A stretch of 64,000 bases of DNA from an uncultured Methanolobus sp. Lineage in GTDB: Archaea > Halobacteriota > Methanosarcinia > Methanosarcinales > Methanosarcinaceae. The stretch spans positions 1,009,562 to 1,073,561 of the forward strand of contig NZ_OY763421.1 in the NCBI RefSeq assembly GCF_963667555.1, in the 5' to 3' direction. The position numbers and the translations under genes are program-made. Positions 37,318 to 47,258 of the stretch are shown in pieces; within the stretch, counting starts at the first letter, position 1; the number at the start of each line of letters is the position of its first letter. The notes beneath the pieces are model-generated. The model did no database searches. It had not been told where the DNA came from and saw only the letters and a list, made by a program, of their open reading frames with translations.

Positions 37318-40300
37318 ATGAGTGAAAAAGATAAAAACAGGAATGCCGGTGCAAGTGGCAAAGAAACAGGGTACAGGACACTATTTGATAACGCCCATAT
37401 CATAATGTTACTTATAGACCCTGATAACCTTGGTATTGTTGATGCAAATCACGCTGCATGTGAGTTTTACGGATGGGATGTTGAAGAGTTAACTGAAAAA
37501 AGGATTTCCAGTCTTAATTCCATGCCTGAAGAGGAAATATCAGCGATAGTCCTTAAGGCCATGAATGAGAAACAGAACCACTTTTTCTTTAAACACCGAA
37601 CTGCCAGCGGTGAGATAAGAGATGTTGAAGTAAATACATTCCCGACCAGCATTGAAGAAAAAACTTTACTCTGCTCTATTATTCGGGATGTCACAGGAAC
37701 AAAAGAAGACGAAGAAAAATATAAGCAACGAATCCAAAAAAGTGAAGAACAATATCGAAGTCTTTTCACAGAGATACCTATCTCAACAATGATACATGAT
37801 AAGGATAGCGGAGAGATAATTGACGCTAATCCTGCCGCTTATACTTCTTTTGGCTATTCTTCACTTGAAGAGTTGAAGGCTAATAATATCTGGTATGAAC
37901 CGCCATACTCACTGACCGAAGCACAGGAATTGATACATAAAGCCCTCTTAGAAGGACCACAGGAGTTTGAATGGCTACATAAAAAGAAAGGAGATGAATT
38001 TATGTGGCTGCACGTCCGGTTGAGTCCTGTGATGGTAAATGGCATTCAAAGAGTAATGTCTGCGTCCATCAATATAACCGAACATAAAAACGCTGAAATG
38101 GCACTAATGAATAGTGAAGGACAACTGCGCACATTAGTGGATACCATTCCTGATCTGATATGGTTAAAGGATTTCCAGGGAGTATATCTTAAGTGCAATA
38201 ACAGATTTGAGAGTTTCTTTGGTGCAAAAGAAGCTGAAATTATTGGAAAGACAGATCATGATTTTGTAGACAAAGAACTGGCAGATTTTTTCAGACAAAA
38301 GGACATCGAAGCCTTAGAAGCCGGCAAACCTTCAGTAAATGAGGAATTAATTACTTTTGCTGAAGACGGGCATAAAGAACATCTGGAAACTATTAAGAGT
38401 CCCATGTATGATTCCAGTGGAAATCTGATTGGAGTCTTGGGTATTGGAAGGGACATTTCGGAGAGGAAAGAAGCTGAAAATGATATGCTTAAAAAAAGTA
38501 AGCGTCTTGAAAATATCATAGAAGGTACAAATGTCGGAACATGGGAATGGAATATCCAAACCGGTGAAACTTCATTCAATGAACGCTGGGCAGAGATGAT
38601 AGGATATACCCTGGATGAACTTAAACCTCTCGGTTTTCAGACATGGGAAAAGCTGGTGCATCCTGAAGACATGGAAAAAACAGAGTTACTTCTTAAAAAA
38701 CACTTTAACGGGGAGCTGGATCAATACGAGTCAGAAGTACGTATGCTGCACAAAGATGGAGAATGGGTGTGGATACTTGCCCGTGGAAAAGTAATAGAAT
38801 GGGAGAAAGATGGTAAACCACTTCTCATGTATGGAACCCATACCGATATCAATGAGAAGAAAAAGGCTGAAGAAACCCTGAAACAAGCCGAGAAGAATTA
38901 CAGGCAAGCTTATAAACTGCTGCAGGAAGTCATAGAGAGTCCTAAAGATGTTGTCATATTTGCTCTTGATAAGAATTATCGCTATATTGCATTCAACAGG
39001 AACCATCAGATGACAATGAAAAACATCTGGAAGACAAATATTGGGATCGGGGACTCTATGCTTGATCATATCAAGGAAGCTGCAGACAGAAATAAAGCAA
39101 AAGAGAACTATGACAGGGTGCTTGCTGGCGATTCATTTACTATTGTTGAAGAATATGGAAATTCATTGATGGACAGGCGCTGGTACGAAAATGTATACAG
39201 TCCTCTTGAAGATGACGATGGGAATATTATAGGTCTTACTCTGTTCTTAACGGATATCACTGAGCGTAAAATATCAGAGATGGAATTACTGAGAAAAGGA
39301 ATGCAGTTGCGTACAGCGCAGAGTGTTGGAAATGTAGGAAGCTGGGAGATCGACCTGAATTCCCGGAAAGTCGATGCATCGGATGAAGCAAGAAAAATAT
39401 ATGGACTAGATGCAGATGAAGAATACACTATTGAAAGTATCCGGGAAATGCCACTGCCCGAATATCATCCAATGCTTGATGAAGCTATGATCAACCTTAT
39501 TCAGAAAGATCTACCTTACAATATTGAATTTAAGATCAAAAGGAAAAATGATGGTGAGATCCGCTATATTCACTCTGCTGCCGAATATTTTGCTGAAAGA
39601 AATGTAATCATTGGAATGATCCAGGATATTACAGAGAGAAAAGAAGCAGAGAGGAGAATTATAGAAGAAGTTACACAAAGACGTTTGCTTATTGAAAATT
39701 CAAATGATGGTATTGTTATTCTTGGTCAGGATGGAAAAATACTGGAAGCAAATAAGAAGTATGCTGAGATGACTGGATACTCTCCTGATGAACTCTGTGG
39801 AATGTATGTCTGGGAACTGGATGCTCTGATAAAACGTAAAGAAATGAGCGATATCTTCCTAAATCTAGAAGGCAGACCACAATATTTAGAAACAATAATC
39901 CGTCGCAAAGATGACAATTTAATTGACGTGGAGATCAGTTCCAGTATAGCAACCTTAAATGACAAGACATTAATTTTCTCCGTATGCAGGGACATTACTG
40001 AACGTAAGAACACAGAAATGGCCCTTCTTCGTGCTAAAGCCCTTGCTGAGGAGTCAAACCAGATAAAATCAGAGTTCATTGCAAATATGAGCCATGAACT
40101 TCGTACACCTCTTAATTCGGTCATTGGTTTTTCCCAGGTTCTGAGTGATCAGATGTTTGGGGATCTGAATGTAAAGCAATCTCATTATGTATCCAATATT
40201 CTGAAAAGTGGCACCCATCTTCTGAAACTGATCAATGACATACTGGATGTTTCAAAAATAGAATCCGGTAATATGGAATACGAACCTGAAGCAATGAGTG

Positions 40301-40740
40301 TGCCTGAAGTTATTGAGGAAAGCATAACTTTAATGGAACCTCTTATCAAAGAGAAATATATCGATTTTAAAACCAACATTGAATTAGATGATCTTGAAGT
40401 GAATGCTGACAAGACAAAGATCAAGCAAATATTGTACAACCTGCTCAGCAATGCTATCAAATTCACACCTAAATACGGTAAAGTGTGGATCGATTCTAAA
40501 GTGGTAAATGGAAAAATTCTGATTTCTATATCTGACAATGGAATAGGTATTGCTGCTGAACAACAAAAAGCTATTTTTGATCCATTCAAACAGGTCAGTT
40601 CATCTACAAGCCGCACCCATGGAGGAACAGGACTTGGACTTGCAATTGTTAAGTATTATGTAGAAATGCATTCCGGGGAGATAGAAGTTAAAAGTGAAGT
40701 TGGGAAGGGAAGCACGTTTACTTTTACTATTCCAATTTAA
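37318..40740 (+). CDS. Large sensor histidine kinase with about seven PAS domains
   Basis: A soluble protein of about 1140 residues. Seven PAS domains are visible, beginning near NAHIIMLLIDPDNLGIVDAN, TEIPISTMIHDKDSGEIIDA, IPDLIWLKDFQGVYLKCNNR, TNVGTWEWNIQTGETSFNER (PAS_3), DVVIFALDKNYRYIAFNRNH, SVGNVGSWEIDLNSRKVDAS (PAS_3) and NDGIVILGQDGKILEANKKY. HisKA (NMSHELRTPLNSVIGFSQVL, His about 925) and HATPase (NLLSNAIKFTP, DNGIGIA, GLGLAIVKYY) follow. The first domain resembles the first PAS of the giant kinase at 24171, and the third is shared with two other kinases here. The frame opens at TTG 37267; the ATG at 37318 is preferred. It is transcribed alone, with no response regulator nearby. Confidence 0.88.
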   Translation: MSEKDKNRNAGASGKETGYRTLFDNAHIIMLLIDPDNLGIVDANHAACEFYGWDVEELTEKRISSLNSMPEEEISAIVLKAMNEKQNHFFFKHRTASGEIRDVEVNTFPTSIEEKTLLCSIIRDVTGTKEDEEKYKQRIQKSEEQYRSLFTEIPISTMIHDKDSGEIIDANPAAYTSFGYSSLEELKANNIWYEPPYSLTEAQELIHKALLEGPQEFEWLHKKKGDEFMWLHVRLSPVMVNGIQRVMSASINITEHKNAEMALMNSEGQLRTLVDTIPDLIWLKDFQGVYLKCNNRFESFFGAKEAEIIGKTDHDFVDKELADFFRQKDIEALEAGKPSVNEELITFAEDGHKEHLETIKSPMYDSSGNLIGVLGIGRDISERKEAENDMLKKSKRLENIIEGTNVGTWEWNIQTGETSFNERWAEMIGYTLDELKPLGFQTWEKLVHPEDMEKTELLLKKHFNGELDQYESEVRMLHKDGEWVWILARGKVIEWEKDGKPLLMYGTHTDINEKKKAEETLKQAEKNYRQAYKLLQEVIESPKDVVIFALDKNYRYIAFNRNHQMTMKNIWKTNIGIGDSMLDHIKEAADRNKAKENYDRVLAGDSFTIVEEYGNSLMDRRWYENVYSPLEDDDGNIIGLTLFLTDITERKISEMELLRKGMQLRTAQSVGNVGSWEIDLNSRKVDASDEARKIYGLDADEEYTIESIREMPLPEYHPMLDEAMINLIQKDLPYNIEFKIKRKNDGEIRYIHSAAEYFAERNVIIGMIQDITERKEAERRIIEEVTQRRLLIENSNDGIVILGQDGKILEANKKYAEMTGYSPDELCGMYVWELDALIKRKEMSDIFLNLEGRPQYLETIIRRKDDNLIDVEISSSIATLNDKTLIFSVCRDITERKNTEMALLRAKALAEESNQIKSEFIANMSHELRTPLNSVIGFSQVLSDQMFGDLNVKQSHYVSNILKSGTHLLKLINDILDVSKIESGNMEYEPEAMSVPEVIEESITLMEPLIKEKYIDFKTNIELDDLEVNADKTKIKQILYNLLSNAIKFTPKYGKVWIDSKVVNGKILISISDNGIGIAAEQQKAIFDPFKQVSSSTSRTHGGTGLGLAIVKYYVEMHSGEIEVKSEVGKGSTFTFTIPI

Positions 40741-40842
40741 TTTTAGATGAGATTATGTTTGTCCAACTATGGCTACGTAGAATTACTGCCAAAACTTTAG
40801 GGTATTTTCAAACTGAATTATCGTAAGTCATGAGTAACTTGA

Positions 40843-40950
40843 CTTATCCCGAAGGGTACGGCGAAGCCGGCACTTTCCTACAAAACTAAACAAAGGTAAC
40901 AATCTTCTGTGCAGATGCCAAGGAATGTGCCGCCTACGGCGGATAATTAC
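40843..40950 (+). repeat. Composite palindromic element, short form
   Basis: Module A (40843-40881) has CCCGAAGGG and a GCGAAGC-centred stem. Module B (40920-40950) has CCGCCTACGGCGG and the tail ATTACTTTGTTTTTT. The interior is shorter (about 40 bases) but keeps CTGTGCAGATGCC. It lies between the convergent kinase and EamA genes and explains most of the 264-base gap. Confidence 0.83.
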
Positions 40951-41004
40951 TTTGTTTTTTGATTATCGCCTGTATTTGTGAAAATCATAAAATAGCACAT
41001 ATTA

Positions 41005-41850
41005 TCACATAGATATAAGCACAATAGCAGTCATCGAAGCCACCACACCTACCCATTGACGTGGAGCAAGCCTCTCTTTTAATATAGCACATGCCAGCAG
41101 TACTGTAACTCCGGGACTTAGTGATGACAGGATAGTTGCAACATCCAGCCTTCCTGCCACAGAAGCCAGAGCAAACAGGACGACACCTCCTGTATTGAAC
41201 ATTGCTGCAAGCACTACCAGCAGAACTGCATCAGATGTTGGTTTACTGGAAGCTTTTGTTAGTGTCATAAATCCTGCAAGCATGAGAAGTGCAGTTATTC
41301 TGGAAAATGCCAGTGGCCAGTAAATTCCTGTTGAACTGAATTTATCAATTGATATAAAGAACAGGCCAAATAAGAGACCTGCAACTGCTATGTATTCTAT
41401 GTCTTTTACCTCTAAATCCCGTCCTGCATTCATTCTGACGATGAACCAGATACCAATGAGTGCAAAAATAAAGCCTGCAATTTTAAAAGTGTCAGGAAAA
41501 CCTTCGTTAATTGATGAATATATTACAGGTATGATTATTGCTATTACTGCAGCCAGTGTAGCAACGATGCTCATTTTTCCTCTGGCCATGCTCATATAGA
41601 GCAATATAAGTCCTGAGGCTCCGAAAAATCCTGCCAGACCACCCCACATGAGATTGTTAAGGGTTGGCAGGCTTTCTGAAAATGCCAATGCAAGAACCGG
41701 AAACAAAATTATGCCTGTTAACTGTGTTGCCAGAACCACGGAATAAGCACCTGTCCGCCTTGTAGCACAGCCACCTACAAAATCTCCGCCGCCCCATGAT
41801 AGTGCAGCTAAAAGCGCAAAGATGTTTGCGAGATTTTCGATAGGTAGCAT
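41005..41850 (-). CDS. EamA/DMT-family transporter
   Basis: A 281-residue membrane protein with about ten hydrophobic helices arranged as two EamA repeats (first ALLAALSWGGGDFVGGCATR; second from about residue 150). Members of the drug/metabolite transporter superfamily move small metabolites; the substrate is not predictable. GGAG lies seven bases before the ATG. It is a single gene, converging with the upstream kinase across a composite repeat. Confidence 0.85.
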   Translation of the reverse strand: MLPIENLANIFALLAALSWGGGDFVGGCATRRTGAYSVVLATQLTGIILFPVLALAFSESLPTLNNLMWGGLAGFFGASGLILLYMSMARGKMSIVATLAAVIAIIIPVIYSSINEGFPDTFKIAGFIFALIGIWFIVRMNAGRDLEVKDIEYIAVAGLLFGLFFISIDKFSSTGIYWPLAFSRITALLMLAGFMTLTKASSKPTSDAVLLVVLAAMFNTGGVVLFALASVAGRLDVATILSSLSPGVTVLLACAILKERLAPRQWVGVVASMTAIVLISM

Positions 41851-41970
41851 TTCGTTTCTCCGGAAATATTCAGGTTCCCGGAATGATTGTTTTGTATATT
41901 ATTTAATAGGTTTGCAAACTTCTCTTAAGTAGGCAATGAAAGACTGGACTGATATTCTATATAGTAGCAT

Positions 41971-42009
41971 AGGAATGTGCCGCCTTTGCCGGATGATTAC
42001 CTTGTTTTA
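41971..42009 (+). repeat. Solo, degenerate B-type hairpin
   Basis: AGGAATGTGCCGCC is followed by TTTGCCGG and the tail ATGATTACCTTGTTTTA. It matches module B of the composite repeats, but one base change breaks the stem. No module A is found beside it. It sits just past the 3' end of the zinc-ribbon gene. Confidence 0.7.
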
Positions 42010-42039
42010 GCTTGCGGGGGTATATTTTCTATATAAATG

Positions 42040-42171
42040 CTATAGATATTGTGTCGATGTTTTGCGTCCACACTTCGGACAGTAGTAGAGAATATTTGAC
42101 TGGATTTTCAGGCGTTTTAATGGAATTTTGCAGTGCGTGCATAATTGGTATTGGACACTTAAAAGTTGCAT
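42040..42171 (-). CDS. Small zinc-ribbon protein, 43 residues
   Basis: The minus-strand frame starting at ATG 42171 encodes 43 residues with two Cys pairs, CTHC and CPKC, 16 residues apart, the spacing of a zinc ribbon. GGGGAG lies four bases before the ATG, which fixes this start over the longer frame to 42243 whose N-terminus is unremarkable. An A+T-rich TTTAAA box about 40 bases upstream could be the TATA element. The function is unknown; zinc ribbons of this size may bind nucleic acid or act as subunit scaffolds. An overlapping plus-strand frame lacks any such motif. Confidence 0.55.
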   Translation of the reverse strand: MQLLSVQYQLCTHCKIPLKRLKIQSNILYYCPKCGRKTSTQYL

Positions 42172-42475
42172 ATTTCTCCCCGTTCCCAGATTATTGGATT
42201 TTATGTTTAAATAGTAAAACATAAACTCTGATATATTGAACATTAGTACTTAGACATATAAATTGTGCTCAATTGAGATAGATAGACCAGAATTCCCGTG
42301 GTTGTTCTTTTTTAATGACAAAATTTTAATTTTCGTGATTTACGGCAACATCCACTTATTTAGTATTGTTTTCAATCTATGGAGATTCTCTGATTTCAGG
42401 CACACATTAATATAGAAAGTAATTCCAGATTTATTTCGGTATTATTTTATGAATTGATCATTAAGGAGGTTTTTA

Positions 42476-42709
42476 ATGCCAGTCAAAAAGCAAGTCGAAA
42501 AGTATGCTGTACTTCACTATAGGGATGGATTGACAAGAATAAACGTATATTTCACTGATGGCACCTGGGATAGTTATACAGGCCTTGAACCTGCACGTGC
42601 AATGCTGATCATAGATATGCTTCGCAACGAAAAGCCCGTGTACTGGACTGAAGGTCCTGATATTTTGTGGACTGGCCGGGAACCGGTTGGAGAGGAAGAG
42701 GGTGCTTGA
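42476..42709 (+). CDS. Conserved-looking hypothetical protein
   Basis: A 77-residue acidic protein, with no signal or membrane segment, and beta-strand-like alternation in YAVLHYRDGLTRINVYFTDG followed by a helix LEPARAMLIIDMLRNEK. A near-perfect Shine-Dalgarno (AAGGAGG) lies seven bases before the ATG, and two strong hairpins follow the stop, so it is a well-defined single-gene unit. The family is not recognised. The aromatic C-terminal segment (PVYWTEGPDILWTG) might form a binding surface. Confidence 0.75.
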   Translation: MPVKKQVEKYAVLHYRDGLTRINVYFTDGTWDSYTGLEPARAMLIIDMLRNEKPVYWTEGPDILWTGREPVGEEEGA

Positions 42710-42770
42710 GCGGCACCCTTGGGAATTCCTGGAGAAAACTTCCCTGAAGTGTTTGAAAACACTTCGTTTC
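42699..42770 (+). terminator. Two hairpins after the 77-residue gene
   Basis: AGGGTGC-TTGAGCG-GCACCCT (42699-42719) overlaps the stop codon. GAAGTGTTT-GA-AAACACTTC (42746-42765) is a perfect 9-bp stem followed by a moderately T-rich GTTTCTTCCCATTTT. The second fits a terminator; the first may stabilise the 3' end. Nothing else is recognised from 42770 to 43002. Confidence 0.6.
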
Positions 42771-43002
42771 TTCCCATTTTCAATATGAATTACTCTTGCT
42801 TCTTCAACATGATGAGCTAGAATTATCCAGATAGTGTTCTCATGAATATTGATCAATTCTGCAATGGAAGAAATCAAGGTGTATCCATACTTATTCTTTG
42901 GTATCATGGAGATCACACAGTTTGTTGTAAACAGGATATGGGAACTTCGTTTCCTTGTGAGATCAAGATAAAAAAGTTAAGATGGAAACAGAAACTGATA
43001 AA

Positions 43003-44109
43003 TCAGTTTCTTGCTGTCATGTAGATGTTACCAAAAGGAATCAGTGTTGCAGCCAGATATACAAGTCCACCGATTATCGGGATAGCACTGACAAGTAGCA
43101 GTACCAGAAGTCCGAATGCCATTTCATTCATCGTCTTTGTACTTTTGCCCATTTTATTCAGCAGATGATGCCCTATCCATATTGATGCTATTATCCTTGC
43201 AATGTAAAGCATTACTACAAGAGTTATCAGCAGGATAAGTCCCAGTGGAATTCCTATCACAGTGACAAAGAGCAGGAATGCAATTATGAACGCCAGTATC
43301 AACACCAGCAGTCCAATCAAAAATGCCTTTCCCGGAGATTCGGAAGTTTTAGCAGCGATATTTTCCATGTACTCAGGCCATATTGCCAGTCCGATAAGAC
43401 CTATAAGAACCAGTCCCAGATACGAAATAAGCCCGCTTAACAGGGATGAGACTATTCCTCCCTCTTCGCGATATTCCATTTCAGAATAGTGAACATTGTT
43501 CCCGACAACTCCTTCTTCGACCTTTGTTTCAGACTTGCTCTTGTATACAAGATCTCCATCTATGGATGCTTCAGATGATATTGATATTTTCTCAGCATTC
43601 AGGTCTGCATCTCCGCCAATATTGCCCTGAAAATCGATCTCTTCCGCCGAAGCTTCTACGTTACCATCGATGTCTCCCAGAATAGTTATCTTTCCAGAAG
43701 CGGCTGAAAGGTCTCCACCAATGTACCCTCCATCGGCAAGAATTGTCTTTCCGGTAGCTGAAAGCACATCATCCTTAACATCTCCGTAGATCGTGAGTGT
43801 TCCTGATGCAACCCTTACATCATCGCCGACAGTACCGCTGATAATCACATCTCCTGCAGCAACGATGAGGTCCTGTTCAATAGTTCCTTTCACTTCAACC
43901 GTGCCACCGGCAGCAACAACATCACCATTGACGGTTCCCTCAATTATGATAGTTCCACCGGCAACGATTATGTCGTCATCGATCACATCATCAATGACAA
44001 CTGTATCTCCACCTTCAATTGTGGTATATGCTGCAGCAGTGTGGCAGAAAAGCATAAAAGTGACAGCCAGCAGCATAATCTTACATAAGGATTGTAAGTT
44101 AATTTTCAT
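43003..44109 (-). CDS. Exported, membrane-anchored bactofilin-like polymer-forming protein
   Basis: A 368-residue protein. A signal peptide (KIMLLAVTFMLFCHTAAA) is followed by about 180 residues of short beta repeats in the style GTVNGDVVAAGGTVEVKGTI, which should form a right-handed beta-helix as in bactofilins. From about 225 come four or five membrane helices, ending with a short polar tail. Bactofilins are usually cytoplasmic scaffolds; this build (secreted beta-helix plus membrane domain) would place the polymer outside the membrane, possibly under the S-layer. GAGGGGG lies about ten bases before the ATG. It is a single gene on the minus strand. Confidence 0.78.
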   Translation of the reverse strand: MKINLQSLCKIMLLAVTFMLFCHTAAAYTTIEGGDTVVIDDVIDDDIIVAGGTIIIEGTVNGDVVAAGGTVEVKGTIEQDLIVAAGDVIISGTVGDDVRVASGTLTIYGDVKDDVLSATGKTILADGGYIGGDLSAASGKITILGDIDGNVEASAEEIDFQGNIGGDADLNAEKISISSEASIDGDLVYKSKSETKVEEGVVGNNVHYSEMEYREEGGIVSSLLSGLISYLGLVLIGLIGLAIWPEYMENIAAKTSESPGKAFLIGLLVLILAFIIAFLLFVTVIGIPLGLILLITLVVMLYIARIIASIWIGHHLLNKMGKSTKTMNEMAFGLLVLLLVSAIPIIGGLVYLAATLIPFGNIYMTARN

Positions 44110-44285
44110 TTTGCAGATTCCCCCTCTACAATTTAATTTAAGTCATTGTTTTAAAATTGTTTTTCATTGATTAAATGCTTAATCGGCTGCACTTTAGGTA
44201 TACTTACACTCATATTGGAAGAAAATGGTATTCTCTAAAGGTGCTTTCAATTAAACAAAAAAGAATACTGAAACAGAGAAGCCTT

Positions 44286-46019
44286 TTACTCTAAACTCTT
44301 ATGTGAGGGAAAGGTTGAAGGTGTTGATTTAAGAGGAATAGTAAAAGTGAAGGTACTTCCTTTCTCACTTTCACTCTGAACAACGATAGTTCCTTCATGC
44401 ATTTCCACATATTTTTTCACAAGGCCCAATCCAATTCCAGTTCCACCATATTTTCTTGTACTTGAAGCATCCACCTGGAAAAAGGGTTTAAAAATCTCCT
44501 TCTGCATATTTTTGGAAATTCCGATACCTGTGTCTGACACAGATATTTGGATTTCATTTTCTGTCTGTTTAGCTTTCACAGAGACTTTTCCATTATCTGG
44601 AGTGAACTTAATTGCATTGTTTAGAAGATTTAACATTATCTGTTTAAACTTCACTTTGTCCGCAAATATATCATCATCTTTTATTTCGTTCACTAATAGT
44701 AATTCTATATTCTTTTTATAGGCTGTTAAATGTACGTTCTTTATGGCAAAATTCAATGCATCAGATAATGAAAAGTGTTCATAATTAAGTTCCATTGAAG
44801 CTGTTTCAATTTTAGAGATGTCAAGAATATCATTTATGAGATTGAGAAGTTGATTACCTTTTGAATTGATATGATTTACGTATTCTGCCTGTTTTTCATT
44901 CAGTTTACCGTACATTTCACTGCTCAATAAATCTGAAAAACCTATTACAGTTGTGAGAGGAGTTCGAAGTTCGTGACTCATGTTTGAAATGAACTCTGAT
45001 TTGATACGACTTGATTCTTCAGCAAGAAGTTTTGCATGAAGTTGAGCTATTTCAACTTCTTTACGCTCGGTAATATCAAGGGCAAAACCATCAATTGTGA
45101 ATATATTTTCATCTATTTTATCGCTTTTTACCACATTCAATAAAAGCCAAATATGCTTACCATCTACCCCTAATATTTTATATTCAAAATTACCAACGTG
45201 ATTTTCACTCTCAAGCCTTTTCAGTAGTTTTTGATGATGGTTAGAATTTACAAATATTTCTTTAGTGATGTTCTGCATATAATTTATTGCATCTTTAGTG
45301 TCTTCTAAACCTACAATTTTAGCCATTTCAGGGTTTATTTCTATTACTTCACCATCAGATTTCATACTAAAAAAACCAACAGGAACATTGTTAATGAAGT
45401 TCCTTATTTTCTTATCCTTTTCTCTCAAAATATCTTGTGATTTTTTCCTAAATAGCTGATTTTCCAGTAGATGGCCTAATAAAAAAGTTCCAAGTGGAAA
45501 TGTCAGCATTATTGGTAGAGCTATATGAGTTAGAACTTCAGATGCAAGTGGCCAAGGAAGCAGCACCAGTAACACGAGTAAGGGCATATGTACAATAAGA
45601 CCAAAAAAGTATAAGTCAAAGATACCTAATTTTTTTTTCAATGCCTCGTGATTTTTTCTCCAAAATAACCCAATTGTAATAAAAGCTATTGTCGCAAGTA
45701 TATTTAATGATGCACCGACACCACCTATGTATAGACGATATGTGGCAATAATAATCGCCCCAATAACTGCAGGGACGAATCCGAAGAAAAGAGTTACCAC
45801 GCTTAATAAGATAGAACGTGAATCATAGAATAAACCAGGAAAAACTTCCCATGGATTGAGCATCAAGGCAATGCCTACAAAACCAACAACAAATCCTATA
45901 ACTGCGCCTCTTACATGTTTATTGATTTTATTATTGAATAAAAGAACATCGTAAAAAACACCTACTAAAATTAATAAAGCAGCATTATTTATTAGACTTA
46001 TCACCATATCAATATTCAT
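44286..46019 (-). CDS. Membrane sensor histidine kinase with 5TM LytS-type receptor and PAS
   Basis: A 577-residue kinase. Residues 1-195 contain several membrane helices of the 5TMR-LYT type (VGIALMLNPWEVFPGLFYDS, then SILLSVVTLFFGFVPAVIGA). A PAS domain (NNVPVGFFSMKSDGEVIEIN) is at about 205-325. HisKA (NMSHELRTPLTTVIGFSDLL, His about 346) and HATPase (NLLNNAIKFTP, DTGIGIS, GLGLVKKYVEM) follow. The LytS-type receptor senses envelope or small-molecule signals in other organisms. It is the only kinase in this window with clear membrane segments. GAGGTG is four bases before the ATG. No response regulator is adjacent. Confidence 0.88.
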   Translation of the reverse strand: MNIDMVISLINNAALLILVGVFYDVLLFNNKINKHVRGAVIGFVVGFVGIALMLNPWEVFPGLFYDSRSILLSVVTLFFGFVPAVIGAIIIATYRLYIGGVGASLNILATIAFITIGLFWRKNHEALKKKLGIFDLYFFGLIVHMPLLVLLVLLPWPLASEVLTHIALPIMLTFPLGTFLLGHLLENQLFRKKSQDILREKDKKIRNFINNVPVGFFSMKSDGEVIEINPEMAKIVGLEDTKDAINYMQNITKEIFVNSNHHQKLLKRLESENHVGNFEYKILGVDGKHIWLLLNVVKSDKIDENIFTIDGFALDITERKEVEIAQLHAKLLAEESSRIKSEFISNMSHELRTPLTTVIGFSDLLSSEMYGKLNEKQAEYVNHINSKGNQLLNLINDILDISKIETASMELNYEHFSLSDALNFAIKNVHLTAYKKNIELLLVNEIKDDDIFADKVKFKQIMLNLLNNAIKFTPDNGKVSVKAKQTENEIQISVSDTGIGISKNMQKEIFKPFFQVDASSTRKYGGTGIGLGLVKKYVEMHEGTIVVQSESEKGSTFTFTIPLKSTPSTFPSHKSLE

Positions 46020-46493
46020 ATAGCACCTCTTTACTTGAGAATAAGTCTACTAATCTCCTTTTTAGTCTTTAATATAAGCTGTTCTTAATATATATTTTGA
46101 TATAAAATTATTATGGTATATAATATTTATTTTGTGTAACAGTTGCGTCAATTACCTTTCAATTTATATTCCCTATCGTATAAATAAAAACCGATGTCTT
46201 TTGTTAGATATAAAATAAAGTCACTTCTAATCTTATATGGTTCGTTGTGAGGAGTATACACTTATTTTATAGCTATATTGGAAACTACTCAATAAATACA
46301 GTCTTGATGTTGATTTGTTGAAAACTGAAAATTTGAATAATTAGTTTTTTTACATAAATCTATAGGGGAACGCTAGAATATGCTATATTTCTAATTTTAG
46401 TAAAATGATACAATTCAAGCTTCTTCATGAAAATAGAGATTACTAGATGTTTGATAAAGCGTACAAAAAATTAGAGTTACCTATATCCATTCA
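46020..46493. other. Intergenic region without recognised gene
   Basis: 474 bases of A+T-rich sequence between the 5TM kinase start and the end of the next gene. No ORF with a ribosome binding site, RNA gene or repeat was recognised. It must hold the kinase promoter. Confidence 0.5.
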
Positions 46494-47258
46494 TTAAACC
46501 AAACCCACATGATTCGGACTAATATCCAAAACCTCTCCATCTAATTCCTGAGTCACCCTGTCCAGCAAATCATCAATCTCCTCCACCTCTTCCTCACCGA
46601 TCATGGAGGAATAGATGTTCTTTATACTCATAAGACTGGCAGCCGACAGAGCCAGGGAAATGGATAGCACGTCAACAGTTACTTCTTCACGGTAATCAAA
46701 ATCTCCCATTGCTCTTTTTATTCCGGGGTGGGCTGCGTTGGAGATGAGTATATAAAAATCATCAACCTGTTTTTTCTTTTCCCCGGAGTATAACAGCTCA
46801 CGTATTCTTGATGGTCTGAGCCAGTGATGTTTGTTCTTTAACTCTTTTTCTTCCGTCTCTGTGAGCGTGCCCAACTGCTGCCTGTAGAAAATGTATGCTT
46901 CCCTGTCAGTAAAGTGAAGCAGGTACATCTGGGTAATTCCCTCAAAAACAGTTCTCAGGTTCAGGTAAGCAGGATTGTTCAGACCGATGCATGCTAATTT
47001 GTAGGCTGCAAGCAAATTATGGTTATTTCGTTCAAACAGTACTGGTATAATGGTTCCCGGACCTTCGGGGCGTTTGCCTGTCTTTTTGAACTCAGTAAGG
47101 AATCCGGCATTAAGGACTTTTGTCAGGTAAAACAACAGTTCAATTGAGTCCTGGAAGATATCCAGTTTGGCAGCATGTTCCTTGAAGATGATATCCTTCC
47201 TGTAGTTCAGGATAGATTCAATGTCGTTATAATCACGCCTTGCTTTGCCGGGATGCAT
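46494..47258 (-). CDS. Hypothetical all-helical protein
   Basis: A 254-residue soluble protein, mainly helical by composition, with no signal peptide. A conserved-looking core reads ACIGLNNPAYLNLRTVFEGI and a later segment SNAAHPGIKRA. The pattern of helices with a central R...E and NxxHP recalls DUF5677/HEPN-like proteins, but this is weak. It ends in an acidic tail (EEEVEEIDDLLDRV). The ATG lacks a strong ribosome binding site. It is a single gene. Confidence 0.6.
   Translation of the reverse strand: MHPGKARRDYNDIESILNYRKDIIFKEHAAKLDIFQDSIELLFYLTKVLNAGFLTEFKKTGKRPEGPGTIIPVLFERNNHNLLAAYKLACIGLNNPAYLNLRTVFEGITQMYLLHFTDREAYIFYRQQLGTLTETEEKELKNKHHWLRPSRIRELLYSGEKKKQVDDFYILISNAAHPGIKRAMGDFDYREEVTVDVLSISLALSAASLMSIKNIYSSMIGEEEVEEIDDLLDRVTQELDGEVLDISPNHVGLV

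Noticed and set aside
41971..42009. Degenerate B hairpin considered as an intrinsic terminator of the zinc-ribbon gene only.
   Set aside because: Its flanks match the repeat family, so it is listed as a solo repeat; terminator activity on the minus strand is not supported because the T-run is on the plus strand.
42473..42916. 147-codon minus-strand ORF opposite the 77-residue gene.
   Set aside because: The plus-strand gene has AAGGAGG and terminators; the minus frame runs through the hairpins and has no motif.
46020..46493. Possible small RNA or ORF in the empty region.
   Set aside because: No ribosome binding site with an adequate ORF and no strong stem-loop could be found by eye.
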